Position numbers and translations under genes: made by a program
Source: a virus
Strand: one strand, 5' to 3'
DNA length: 64,000 bases
Virus record (IMG/VR): IMGVR_UViG_3300048536_000072
Span: 1 to 64,000 of that record
The notes under the pieces: generated by a model
Told to the model about the DNA's origin: nothing
The model's input: the letters and a program-made list of their open reading frames with translations, nothing else
Databases searched by the model: none
Part shown: positions 38,457 to 47,178 of the stretch, one piece after another
Numbering within the stretch: the stretch's first letter is position 1
How the letters are laid out: the number at the start of each line of letters is the position of its first letter

Positions 38457-40237
38457 CGTAATCTCATTGCCTTTTGCATATCTTGTGGACTGTTACTAGC
38501 CAAGTTTGCAAACTTTAATTTTTGATCGTTTCTCTTGATCTGTGCATACTTCTGAAGTACTGCCTTTGCAAGATGTTGTTTTAGGTTTACTTTCTTACCG
38601 TTCTTGAACTCAACCTGTCCACCCTTCGGTAAGTCTGCAACTCTACGTAACTGGACAATAATATTCTTGTCAGCTGCTTTACGATCATCGTCCGTTGCTT
38701 TTATATCTATATCAGCTGGATCTACCGCTTCACATTGACGTTGTGCGGATAAAAGTTTCTTCGCTTTCATACGATCATGATATGAGAATGAATGTGATTT
38801 GCCTGTCTTGTCATCCTTAACGATATAACCAGATGCAGTCTTCTTAACAATCTTACCAAACTGTTTGTTACCTTTTGAGTCGTAGTAATCTAACTCTAGT
38901 CCAACTCGTGCATCTTTCTGAGTTTCTGTACCCATACCTTTTTGTGCAAGTTGACGATAGTTCTCAGTAAGGTCTTCGTTGACACCAATCTTATATGATT
39001 TGATAACAACAGCCATATCACCCCAACCAAGTGTGGCGTCTTTACCACCTCGACTGAATAGGGTAAACTTAGTTTTATTACGAGAATCGTTAGCGTCTAC
39101 CATGTTAACTTTGTCAACATTATATTTTGCACTACGAGTCTTACTCTTAACTTGGAGTTTTACTTTGTGTCCTTTCTTCATTGAAGAGTCAAACACAAAT
39201 GAGATAACATCACCCTTCTTGATCTTATCAAAGTCTTTACGTGATACTGCCATCTCTGATAGTTCTTCAGAATCTTCGAAGATCTTTACTGCTTTCTTTA
39301 GAGGGATTGTTGCGATGTCACCGAAGTTATTCTTGGTACGAACCATAACTTTACGACCACTCTGATCTAACTCTAAAGAGTAAGTCTTACCGTCTTTACC
39401 TTTAACGTTGTGTAATGCTTTCTCGTTTACTTCAGGTTTCTCGTGAGTATAACCCATCTTTGCCATACGTTCATGGTCGGCTTGAGTCTTTGCATCATAC
39501 TCTTTACCAGTCTTGGGATCATACATCTTGTGAGGTTTAAATTCTTCTGCCAACTTGAATGGTGCTTTCTTACGGATAGTTCCCTTACGTAATGCATCAC
39601 CAATTAGTTTACCTAACTTGGCACTGTCGTATCTTTTGTACTTGGGCATAGACAATAGAATGTCTTGTGCTTGACCGTCAGACTTACCTTTCTTCTTGAG
39701 TTGTTCGTAGTCTTTAAGTAGATTACGGTTTTCATCAAGTTCCACAGTTTCTTCTACTGACTCATTCTGTCTCTTGAGTACTGCCGCCACTTGTTTGTGT
39801 TTGGATAAACCTTTCTTGATCTTTTCGATAGCACGAACTGCACCAGAGTAGTTACCACCAGCATATCGTTTGTCAGAGGCAACACCGATTGCCATCTTGA
39901 TTTCTTTGGGGGTGAATCTCTCTTCTAACTCGACATTTTCTTGGGTAACAGACTCCATATACATGTTCAACTCGTAACGCTTGTTGTCCAAGTTCGCAAC
40001 TTGAATATGTGCGTGACGGTTCTTCTTGTTAGTCTTCAAGATGTACTTGTTAGTCTTACCCGAAGATGGTTTCTTCGGCCCAGTTGCAACTTTGTTGTCG
40101 ATGTCGTTCTTATCTACTTCAAACCCTTTCTTCTTGGCAAAAGCGTAAGCGTGTTGCATCGCACCACTAAATGTTTTGTGATAGAGGTCATAACCAGATG
40201 ATGATTTTGCCTCACGGATTTGTTTGAACGATTTCAT
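38453..40237 (-). CDS. multi-module late protein with repeated LxE sites (candidate packaged polyprotein)
   Basis: 594 residues. The first ten, MKSFKQIREA, match the T4 capsid-targeting peptide with IxE-A cleavage after E9. Further [LI]xE sites occur at about E106, E169, E231, E328 and E425, each at the junction between basic, small, globular-looking modules of about 60-100 residues (for example RFTPKEIKMAIGVASDKRYA; NRNLLKDYEQLKKKGKSDGQ; MAVSRKDFDKIKKGDVISFV). T4 gp21 cuts at [LI]xE, so the protein may be processed into several internal proteins in the prohead. The module functions are unknown. Confidence 0.8.
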   Translation of the reverse strand: MKSFKQIREAKSSSGYDLYHKTFSGAMQHAYAFAKKKGFEVDKNDIDNKVATGPKKPSSGKTNKYILKTNKKNRHAHIQVANLDNKRYELNMYMESVTQENVELEERFTPKEIKMAIGVASDKRYAGGNYSGAVRAIEKIKKGLSKHKQVAAVLKRQNESVEETVELDENRNLLKDYEQLKKKGKSDGQAQDILLSMPKYKRYDSAKLGKLIGDALRKGTIRKKAPFKLAEEFKPHKMYDPKTGKEYDAKTQADHERMAKMGYTHEKPEVNEKALHNVKGKDGKTYSLELDQSGRKVMVRTKNNFGDIATIPLKKAVKIFEDSEELSEMAVSRKDFDKIKKGDVISFVFDSSMKKGHKVKLQVKSKTRSAKYNVDKVNMVDANDSRNKTKFTLFSRGGKDATLGWGDMAVVIKSYKIGVNEDLTENYRQLAQKGMGTETQKDARVGLELDYYDSKGNKQFGKIVKKTASGYIVKDDKTGKSHSFSYHDRMKAKKLLSAQRQCEAVDPADIDIKATDDDRKAADKNIIVQLRRVADLPKGGQVEFKNGKKVNLKQHLAKAVLQKYAQIKRNDQKLKFANLASNSPQDMQKAMRLR

Positions 40238-40239
40238 TT

Positions 40240-40506
40240 TTATGCTAGATCCTTGTCGTGATTTAGGTTACCCTTTTTCTTCTTAACGATAAAAGCGTTA
40301 ACTCTTGCGTAACCCCATTGTTGAGGAGTGGTGCCAGGTCTGTGACCTGTCTTCCAAGCGGCTACACCACGGTTATAAACTTTTCTTAATGTGTCAACAG
40401 AGATACCAGATTTCTTTGCCTTCCCAGCAAGTCCTTCTCCCTCTTTCTCGATGATATCGTATAACGAATATCTTCCTTCTTCTAGGTATTTTTTAAAATT
40501 TATCAT
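40240..40506 (-). CDS. DUF5824-like protein with capsid-targeting-type leader
   Basis: 88 residues. Leader MINFKKYLEE-G fits the IPIII pattern with LxE cleavage after E10. The body (GISVDTLRKVYNRGVAAWKT, TTPQQWGYARVNAFIVKKK) matches the DUF5824 family of phage and viral proteins. Basic and helical; probably packaged. ATGA overlap with the upstream gene. Confidence 0.8.
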   Translation of the reverse strand: MINFKKYLEEGRYSLYDIIEKEGEGLAGKAKKSGISVDTLRKVYNRGVAAWKTGHRPGTTPQQWGYARVNAFIVKKKKGNLNHDKDLA

Positions 40507-42248
40507 TTGGTCTCTCTGTTTTTATTTTTAGCTTGAGCGAGTCTAGCACGATCCAACATTCGGTCGTGTTTCTTTTTATCAGACTCCTTCTCTTGGTCGA
40601 TTTGTTTTTTGGCATCATCTACTGCATCTTCAGGTAACAACTTGTGTAACTGAAGTCGGTCAACACTTCTATAAGATTTTGCAATCTGTTGAGCGTAGTA
40701 ATTAGTACTGTGTGGTAATTTACCACCATTCTCTTTCTTCTTACGTACTAACAGATCTGTTAGAGTCTTCAATGCGTGTTGATATTCTTTACGATTAGTC
40801 GTGATAGACTTAATCTTATTCAACATCTTGCCTTCGGTAGTCTCTGTAGTAATAGTCTTACTAGTAGACTTGAAGTTCTTCTTACGCATTATTGTTTTAT
40901 TAATAACTTCAAACTCTTCTTTGTTACGATTATATTTAATCACAACTGGTAGATTCAGATCCGACTGTAGGTCTTTGATTACTGCCTCACTATCTGGATT
41001 CTGTCTAATGTTCTTTGCTTTGTTCTTCGCAATCTTCTTGAATACTTTTTGCAACTCATTAACCGTAATAGCTGGTTTGTTGCGTTCATCATTCATACGA
41101 TCACGGAAATGACGTGTGAATTCGATATCGACATCGAACTTTGCGAGGATTCGATCTGCGAATTTCTCAAGATCACTGAGTTGTTTTGCAGAGACTTCCT
41201 CGTACATGTCTTTGAATGCTTTCGTATACTTGGAAGGTTTCGTTTTCGCCTTTGCATCGCCTGGAGCTGGTTTATAGGCGGAATCATCATCGTCTGCTTT
41301 CTTCCCATGTTTCTTAAAGTGGGCATCCCTTGCCACCTTGGTTGACTTCTTTAGTCCTTTGTGGTAACGTGCTGGTTGAGTTCCTTCTCTATCTTTAATG
41401 TCAGCGTCTTGCTTCTTACCACTTCCCCCTTCTACTAGTTCAACCGCATCCAACCACTTGCGGTACTTCTTTTCTCCACACTCTACTATGACATAATTTG
41501 ATCCAAGGAAACTAACCGTGCCAAGTTCTTCGGTTTCATTGATGACAACCGAATCACCCACTTGGTATAGCGCTCCTTGTACATACTGTTCCCTTGTTTC
41601 TGAAACAACAGGCAATTCCACGTGATTCTTGAATGATCTCTCTTCCTTGAGTCCCATTCCTCTACGCACATCATTAAACAATGATCGTGCATCTTTATTG
41701 GACATGGTTCTCGGCACACCTTGTGAGAAACTCACAAAGTCATTTGCGGAGGCATTTGCCCGTTGTTTGGATGCAGACATGCCCTCTACACCCTCAGCAT
41801 CAGGATCTCTTGCACCAGCAGATACAATATTGATCCTTTTAAAATTATAGAAACCGTGCCTTGCTTTGACACCGTTGTATTTGTTCAAGAGAGTATCAAA
41901 CTCCCTAATACGATCTTCCCCTACAACCATAGTTACGTTACGATAACCTTGGTCATATAATGATGCAGCTACATCGAATACGTTTTTTACTTTCTTATCC
42001 AACATGACGTTCCGTGCGTGTTTAGGAAACATCTTGCGGATATGTTTGATCTTTTGTGTGTAAGTCAATGGATCCTTTTTAGGATTTTGAGACTGAGACA
42101 CAAACACTTTATAGTCTGACTTACCAGACTTTGTGGATAGAGTATCCATTACTTTACCGTGACCGATAGTAGGCGGGTTCATTCTACCAAAGGTAAAATA
42201 AACTTCACGTTCCTCTTCGATCAGGTATTGACTAAAATTCTTTATCAC
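40503..42248 (-). CDS. packaged nucleotidyltransferase multi-domain protein
   Basis: 581 residues. Leader MIKNFSQYLIEE (LxE after E11). Residues 16-190: a cytidylyl/NMN-adenylyltransferase-like domain with the HxGH-type motif in FGRMNPPTIGHGKV. An LKE site at about 202; a KOW/SH3-like barrel (YQVGDSVVINETEELGTVSF) at about 228-272; a basic linker; then residues 350-460 with FTRHFRDRMNDERN and VVIKYNRNKEEFEVI, a RelE/DUF4258-like nuclease pattern. Ends in a Lys-rich helix. An injected multi-enzyme is a reasonable inference. Confidence 0.8.
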   Translation of the reverse strand: MIKNFSQYLIEEEREVYFTFGRMNPPTIGHGKVMDTLSTKSGKSDYKVFVSQSQNPKKDPLTYTQKIKHIRKMFPKHARNVMLDKKVKNVFDVAASLYDQGYRNVTMVVGEDRIREFDTLLNKYNGVKARHGFYNFKRINIVSAGARDPDAEGVEGMSASKQRANASANDFVSFSQGVPRTMSNKDARSLFNDVRRGMGLKEERSFKNHVELPVVSETREQYVQGALYQVGDSVVINETEELGTVSFLGSNYVIVECGEKKYRKWLDAVELVEGGSGKKQDADIKDREGTQPARYHKGLKKSTKVARDAHFKKHGKKADDDDSAYKPAPGDAKAKTKPSKYTKAFKDMYEEVSAKQLSDLEKFADRILAKFDVDIEFTRHFRDRMNDERNKPAITVNELQKVFKKIAKNKAKNIRQNPDSEAVIKDLQSDLNLPVVIKYNRNKEEFEVINKTIMRKKNFKSTSKTITTETTEGKMLNKIKSITTNRKEYQHALKTLTDLLVRKKKENGGKLPHSTNYYAQQIAKSYRSVDRLQLHKLLPEDAVDDAKKQIDQEKESDKKKHDRMLDRARLAQAKNKNRETK

Positions 42249-42700
42249 TCTTTGCCCTTATTCTTTTTCCTTGCGAGTTCTTGTTTGCGTACTTGAGGTA
42301 ACAACTTCTTCGCAAGTTTATCAATCTTTGGTTTCATCTTGTCTAGACGTTTTTCTATTTCCATTCGTCTAGCCATATTTAGGTCACCTTTAGACTGACC
42401 TTTTGTCAACTTTTTGGCAATCATATTACGTGCTTGTTTCTTTGCACGTTTCTTGAGTGTGTCCATATTCGCCATCTTACGAGCAGCTCTTGCACGACCG
42501 ATTGCAATCTTAGGAGCGAGTTTTTTCATTTGACGTGCCTTTTTCAGGCGCTGTTGGATAGTAAGTGCTTCATCGGGCCCTTCGGTGGTGGTTTCCCCAC
42601 TGTCCCTTTTACGCTTCTTACTATTGAGTGCGAGTTGATCATCCCCAGTTTGGGTATAGTCAACTGTTACGAAATCTTTGAAACCTAATGGTTTAGGCAT
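42245..42700 (-). CDS. highly basic late protein
   Basis: 151 residues beginning MPKPLGFKDFVTVDYTQTGD, then a long Lys/Arg-rich helical region (RLKKARQMKKLAPKIAIGRA; KKRAKKQARNMIAKKLTKG). I recall this family in cyanophage-type genomes near other internal-head candidates. Charge and position favour a DNA-binding head protein. Confidence 0.75.
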   Translation of the reverse strand: MPKPLGFKDFVTVDYTQTGDDQLALNSKKRKRDSGETTTEGPDEALTIQQRLKKARQMKKLAPKIAIGRARAARKMANMDTLKKRAKKQARNMIAKKLTKGQSKGDLNMARRMEIEKRLDKMKPKIDKLAKKLLPQVRKQELARKKNKGKE

Positions 42701-42724
42701 ATCTTCCTCTTTTGGTTTAACCCA

Positions 42725-43945
42725 TTAATTACGACTAGGTTTATCCCAGCCTTTAACAACATCGGGTGAAAAGTTATTATAGGAAAATTCCATCCTATCA
42801 ACCAATTTCACCGCATCACCACCAAGTGTGTCGATTGCAACGTATCCTTCCTCACCAGTGGTCTTATAACCATTCCTAGTTTGGACAAACGTGTCAATCT
42901 TTTTTAATCTATCAAGTTTATTTATAAGAATTAGTTTCGCAAGAACGATAGTTTTTTGCAATTCTATCATACTGACTAACGCTTTTTTATTATCTACTGA
43001 GAAGAATTCGAGTATCTCATCTAACTTTTTTTGTTGTACTCCCTTTCCTTTTGCAGTCTTTCTCTTGTCTATTTCTTTCTGATACTTGTCCTGTATCCAC
43101 TTGATTAACTTGGTTACGTGCGTAGAAGTGTTGCCGATCACTGCCCCTTGCCGCACATAAGTGTTATTAAACTGTTCAATCAACTGTGCAATATGTTGTT
43201 TACTCTCTAGTTCACGTAGAGTGGTTCCAGAGATCTTATTGAATAATAGTCCACATTTACTTAGTAATTGATTAACTCGATCAGTTTCTTTCTTGGACAT
43301 AGTAGCTTGTTGTACGTCACGTAACATTGCATCCTGTGACCATACGTTTACAGAATTGCGAAACTTCGACACGTCCACACCATATGTCGCTCGCATCGAC
43401 TCAAAGTCTTTACCAGTATAGGTTGTATGCCATACAATACCGATCTTCGCCTTCTTAATTTCAGATGCTTGATCTACAGGTACGGCATAGATAATAGTGT
43501 TTGGATGGAAGGTAACGTAGGGAACACCATCGAATTTTTTTGTTGAGAGATCTTTCTTTGAAAACAAGAAGTCTCCTTGAATGACTCCCTTGATTCCCAG
43601 ATCAGGAAGATACTTTAACGCCTCTTTCAATTTTGTATTCAAGTCGCCGTCTGTATCAGCATCTATATCCGCATCAGTCTTATAGACCTTTGGGTTCTTC
43701 GCAAAGATACCTTTCTTCGCAACAAAGAACTTACCATCTGTGGGATCTTCACCACAGAAGATTGCAGGCGCACCGTCCCACTTTACAGATAGGTTACCAG
43801 CTTTCTTTCCAGACAACATATCACGCATGTCACGTAATGCATTGATTGCTTGACGTGTACCATTCACACCCCCATAGAGAACTTTGTCCTCAATGTGAGT
43901 CATGTGTGTGTTCTTTTGTTCTGTTATAAACTCTTGGAAATCCAT
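42725..43945 (-). CDS. ligase/nucleotidyltransferase-like protein (DUF6267) with packaged leader
   Basis: 406 residues. Leader MDFQEFITE-Q fits IxE cleavage after E9. The KxDG motif of the covalent nucleotidyltransferase superfamily (RNA and DNA ligases, capping enzymes) is at K55-W-D-G58 in NLSVKWDGAPAIFCG, followed by FVAKKGIFAKNPK and YLPDLGIKGVIQGDFLFS as plausible later motifs. Widespread in T4-like marine phages. A nucleic-acid end-joining role early after injection is inferred. Confidence 0.8.
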   Translation of the reverse strand: MDFQEFITEQKNTHMTHIEDKVLYGGVNGTRQAINALRDMRDMLSGKKAGNLSVKWDGAPAIFCGEDPTDGKFFVAKKGIFAKNPKVYKTDADIDADTDGDLNTKLKEALKYLPDLGIKGVIQGDFLFSKKDLSTKKFDGVPYVTFHPNTIIYAVPVDQASEIKKAKIGIVWHTTYTGKDFESMRATYGVDVSKFRNSVNVWSQDAMLRDVQQATMSKKETDRVNQLLSKCGLLFNKISGTTLRELESKQHIAQLIEQFNNTYVRQGAVIGNTSTHVTKLIKWIQDKYQKEIDKRKTAKGKGVQQKKLDEILEFFSVDNKKALVSMIELQKTIVLAKLILINKLDRLKKIDTFVQTRNGYKTTGEEGYVAIDTLGGDAVKLVDRMEFSYNNFSPDVVKGWDKPSRN

Positions 43946-45018
43946 TAGAATTTTATCTTGTTGTTAAAAGAAGGATCTGGTTTTACTCCCAGAAACGTCT
44001 TGAGTTTCATTATACCACCCTTGAAGAATGTTGTCACCTTTCTCCAAGTTTTGGTTACCCATCCACGAATGACACGTAACAGTTTCAATTCGTGTAGTTC
44101 GATACTTTCGTTTAGTTCTTCGGTCTCTTGCATTGAGTCAACGATCAATGAGATAACAGACCAGTAGTTGTACTCCCCTGTCTTGACACCCTTTAGTTTA
44201 CGTGAAGATGTCTTGAATCGTGCTTGTAGTTTCATTGCATTGGCAATCTTGAGACAATATGCGTCATCATCCACAGAATGAATCTTGACTGTACCACCAT
44301 CTGCACTTGCAACCAACATAAACTCAGCGGCTGCATTTGAGGTTTTTCCAAACTTCTCGTACCCAGACATTGCCTCTCGAGCGAACTCAACCTTGAATGA
44401 TTTAGATTCGTTGAATAGTTTACCCAACTCTTGCATACAATCTTTATGTGCCGCCTCTGCCTTGTTAACTACATCATCAGTACCCGCCTTAATCAAAGGA
44501 CGTAATTTAGATGGTGCGAGAGTGTTCTTTACAAACCCTTCTAGGACATCGGTAGTTATTTTATATTGTGGGGATTTCTTGAGTTCGGGATTAGAGTTCT
44601 TGGTTGCAGCTTCGAATGTTGCAGTCGATTCTGCTTTACCACCAGACATCAACTGTGCAATACCGATCTTAACAGAGAATCGCATATCACCAATCAGAAC
44701 ATCTGTCTTAGGTGTAATGTCACTTGCACCATGAGATTTCCAGAAGTCAGTCAGTGTCGCCTTTGCACGACCATACTGTTCTGCCTCTTTAGTTTTTAGG
44801 GTAGGATATGCTTTGAGTACTGCAGCTGCAATCTTACGTCCCGCCTCAAGCGCTTTAGGGTTACCCTTAATGACATTGAACACTTTGTCCGAAATACCAT
44901 AGTCGGTTGGATTGTCAGTGATGGGTTTTCCTTTTAACTCATAGAAACCCATCACGATTGACGCTTCGTAATCCTCTGCTTTAAGTGCTTCGGTTATGTA
45001 CGTTTTAAACTTCATCAA
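43945..45018 (-). CDS. packaged protein, possible nuclease fold
   Basis: 357 residues. Leader MMKFKTYITE-A has the exact IxE-A junction of T4 IPIII. Residues 100-125 (DITPKTDVLIGDMRFSVKIG) hold a TDV...SVK arrangement like the PD-(D/E)xK core, and the SGGKAESTATFEA segment fits a following helix. LNE and LHE sites near residues 305-315 could separate a basic C-terminal module. First gene after late promoter L8. Confidence 0.75.
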   Translation of the reverse strand: MMKFKTYITEALKAEDYEASIVMGFYELKGKPITDNPTDYGISDKVFNVIKGNPKALEAGRKIAAAVLKAYPTLKTKEAEQYGRAKATLTDFWKSHGASDITPKTDVLIGDMRFSVKIGIAQLMSGGKAESTATFEAATKNSNPELKKSPQYKITTDVLEGFVKNTLAPSKLRPLIKAGTDDVVNKAEAAHKDCMQELGKLFNESKSFKVEFAREAMSGYEKFGKTSNAAAEFMLVASADGGTVKIHSVDDDAYCLKIANAMKLQARFKTSSRKLKGVKTGEYNYWSVISLIVDSMQETEELNESIELHELKLLRVIRGWVTKTWRKVTTFFKGGIMKLKTFLGVKPDPSFNNKIKF

Positions 45019-45054
45019 TTTGTCCTAGTGATTAATTTAAATTAATTATAACAC

Positions 45055-45062
45055 TATTTATA
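45055..45062 (-). promoter_or_regulatory. T4-type late promoter L8
   Basis: TATAAATA on the minus strand, 36 bases before the ATG at 45018; it opens the packaged-protein block down to about 38 kb. Confidence 0.75.
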
Positions 45063-45738
45063 ACAAAACGGAAGTAGAACTTTGTTCCTCGTTGTATTTT
45101 TCTATAGTTTCTCTCAACGGACGAACCCAGTTGTCACGATGTTCGATAAACACTTGAGGATCATTACCATCAACAGAAATGATAGTAACCAACTGAGTGA
45201 TAGGTTGACCAGTACGTTCTTCCCACATGATTGCATACGCAGATTCTTGCATGAAGTAGTTTTTAATCCAGTCTTTACGTTTAGGTTTCATCGAAGTTTT
45301 GTAATCGATGATTGACGGTTTACCATCAAAGATACCGACACAGTCAACACGACCAGCGACACCTAGATGATTAGAATATAGTGGAGCCTCTTGGGCATAC
45401 ACTTTAGTCAGACGTTCATCAAGGATAGGTTTGAGATCAAGGAATGATGCGATGATATCAGGCGTGTATCCTTCTTTGAAGTTAGGATCATTGTTTACAT
45501 ACTTCTCAATGATTTCGTGAACTGACGTACCACGAGTAGATGCACGGTGAGAGATGCGATTCGCTTCCTCATGACCGACTTTAGCACGCCACTTTGCAAT
45601 AGACTCACGTGACAGTATAGATAATACCGTAGTGATAGAAGGAAGATTGACTCCCTCGGGCGTTTTGTATTTACGACCAGAGTCCGTAGTAACGGCATTC
45701 ATCTCAGTCAATTCAACGTTTTCATGTATAAAATTCAT
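45058..45738 (-). CDS. PD-(D/E)XK exonuclease (Cas4/MGME1-like)
   Basis: 226 residues from the ATG at 45738, seven bases after GAAAGG. Nuclease core: GVAGRVDCVGIFDGKPSIID then YKTS, giving the Asp and the D-x-K catalytic residues, with QESAYAIMWEE as the conserved QxxxY-like helix. A DNA exonuclease for recombination or host DNA recycling. Expressed early from P10. Confidence 0.85.
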   Translation of the reverse strand: MNFIHENVELTEMNAVTTDSGRKYKTPEGVNLPSITTVLSILSRESIAKWRAKVGHEEANRISHRASTRGTSVHEIIEKYVNNDPNFKEGYTPDIIASFLDLKPILDERLTKVYAQEAPLYSNHLGVAGRVDCVGIFDGKPSIIDYKTSMKPKRKDWIKNYFMQESAYAIMWEERTGQPITQLVTIISVDGNDPQVFIEHRDNWVRPLRETIEKYNEEQSSTSVLL

Positions 45739-45765
45739 ATTCATCCTTTCCCATTCACTAGCTTC

Positions 45766-45794
45766 ATTATAACACTAGTCATGAGACTTGTCAA
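45766..45794 (-). promoter_or_regulatory. sigma70-type early promoter P10
   Basis: TTGACA (45789-45794), 17-base spacer, TATAAT (45766-45771). The TGA in the -35 is the stop of the upstream gene (reading ENIT-stop). Confidence 0.85.
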
Positions 45795-46030
45795 GTTATA
45801 TTTTCAATTAAATTACGTAACAAGAAAGTTAATCCTAGTCCATTGACAAGTATCAATGCCCGATCTTTCCAGAGTATCGACACCCATAACCATCCCATTA
45901 CACCTATTACAGATAACATCAAATCAATTATCTGTAACCCCTCTACTCCACGTATAGACATAGCGCCAATCATAGTGATTGATGCAAACCATTTTACATA
46001 CCAGTCTAACGTTTGTCGTTCATGTTTCAT
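45791..46030 (-). CDS. 79-residue membrane protein
   Basis: Two or three hydrophobic segments (WFASITMIGAMSI; LMLSVIGVMGWLWVSILW; LILVNGLGLTFLL). Inner-membrane protein from the P11 operon; its stop codon is inside promoter P10. No family recognised. Confidence 0.7.
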   Translation of the reverse strand: MKHERQTLDWYVKWFASITMIGAMSIRGVEGLQIIDLMLSVIGVMGWLWVSILWKDRALILVNGLGLTFLLRNLIENIT

Positions 46031-46259
46031 CGGTTTCTACCTCTAGTTCCGTCTCTATCCATACTCTCGCACCACACGAGAGTGGTTTATTTGGCGAGTA
46101 GATTACCCTCGCCACTTCGTTTCCTTCCTTGTCACGAATAATTGCATTGCTGGTATATCTATTATTTTTGTAATCCTTCACTGTGATCACAGGTTCTTCC
46201 GTGCCGTTCTTGAGATTGGCACGGATCTTATGCATGTTTACATGTATTTTAGTTTTCAT
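46020..46259 (-). CDS. conserved phage small protein
   Basis: 79 residues from the ATG at 46259, overlapping the previous stop (ATGA). Sequence MKTKIHVNMHKIRANLKNG and RYTSNAIIRDKEGNEVARV with LSCGARVWIET; I recall this family across many unrelated phages without function. Compact beta-rich fold. Confidence 0.75.
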   Translation of the reverse strand: MKTKIHVNMHKIRANLKNGTEEPVITVKDYKNNRYTSNAIIRDKEGNEVARVIYSPNKPLSCGARVWIETELEVETDET

Positions 46260-46900
46260 TCGCACGGTTGCATGATCGCATCCCACTTCATACGATCAAG
46301 TCTCTCCTGTTCACGGTGAGTTTTGGCACGTAGTTTCTCCATTCGATCACGAGCAGCAATCCACTTGTCGAAACTCAATGCCTTACGAGCATTACCAGAA
46401 GCAAGACCCTTACGTTTAAATTCGTTCTTGAGAATCGCCTTCTCATCAGCACCCATGAACACACCGACCAGTTTCAGTAGACACTGACGGAACGAACGAC
46501 CGTGGTGCATATGACCAAGACAATGTGCCAGTTCATGAAGTAGAGTGTAACGATTCAGACCAGTTTGTGCAAGAGTCACAACACGTCCGTTGGTGAAACC
46601 AGAGTTCTTCTTGTTTCGAGCGTTCATCGCAACAATACGTGGAGTCGCATCAAAAATCTTCGCAACATTATCGTTGATCGATTCTTGCCACAACTTCTGC
46701 CAAGTCTTGGACTTGTAAATCTTCTTGGCGAACTTCTGTGCTTCAGAGATATCAGCAAAGTTCACATCTTGAATCTGACGTTGGAACATCCACTCCGCTT
46801 GATAAGTACGAGTGCGTTCTGAGTCTTTCGTCTTCGCCCCCTTGTTCTGTTTCTGTTCGTGTTTCAACAGATAGGTTTGGTATTCAAGTTTCTCGTACAT
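46256..46900 (-). CDS. TIGR04338-like zinc metallohydrolase
   Basis: 214 residues. Extended zincin motif HELAHCLGHMHHGRSF (HExxH plus downstream His), with a Lys/Arg-rich helical tail. The family is common in phages and actinobacteria; substrate unknown. Early expression from P11 argues against a lysin role. Confidence 0.8.
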   Translation of the reverse strand: MYEKLEYQTYLLKHEQKQNKGAKTKDSERTRTYQAEWMFQRQIQDVNFADISEAQKFAKKIYKSKTWQKLWQESINDNVAKIFDATPRIVAMNARNKKNSGFTNGRVVTLAQTGLNRYTLLHELAHCLGHMHHGRSFRQCLLKLVGVFMGADEKAILKNEFKRKGLASGNARKALSFDKWIAARDRMEKLRAKTHREQERLDRMKWDAIMQPCE

Positions 46901-47145
46901 TACGCCACCTCTTTGTTCAATTCATCAAGTAAAGCTTTCAGATCAGTGTTGTAGTGGGGATAGATCGCCTCGAAGATTTCATCGATCTCTTGGGCGGTCG
47001 CATCTGCATCAACAATGATACGGTCGATCAGTTCATTCTGATCCAACCATTCAATCTTAGTGTGGAAAGTATCGGTGTTGATATTGTAGTAGTAAACTAG
47101 AGTCTCTTCATTGTTAGAAAAGTCGTAAGTCATTGGTTGGTACAT
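46900..47145 (-). CDS. 81-residue acidic hypothetical protein
   Basis: I chose the ATG at 47145 (MYQPMTYDFSNNEE), six bases after GAGAGAG; longer in-frame starts reach through the promoter. Acidic helical C-terminus (ALLDELNKEVA). First gene after P11. Confidence 0.65.
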   Translation of the reverse strand: MYQPMTYDFSNNEETLVYYYNINTDTFHTKIEWLDQNELIDRIIVDADATAQEIDEIFEAIYPHYNTDLKALLDELNKEVA

Positions 47146-47178
47146 AATCATCTCTCTCTTCTCATTCTCAATACAAGT

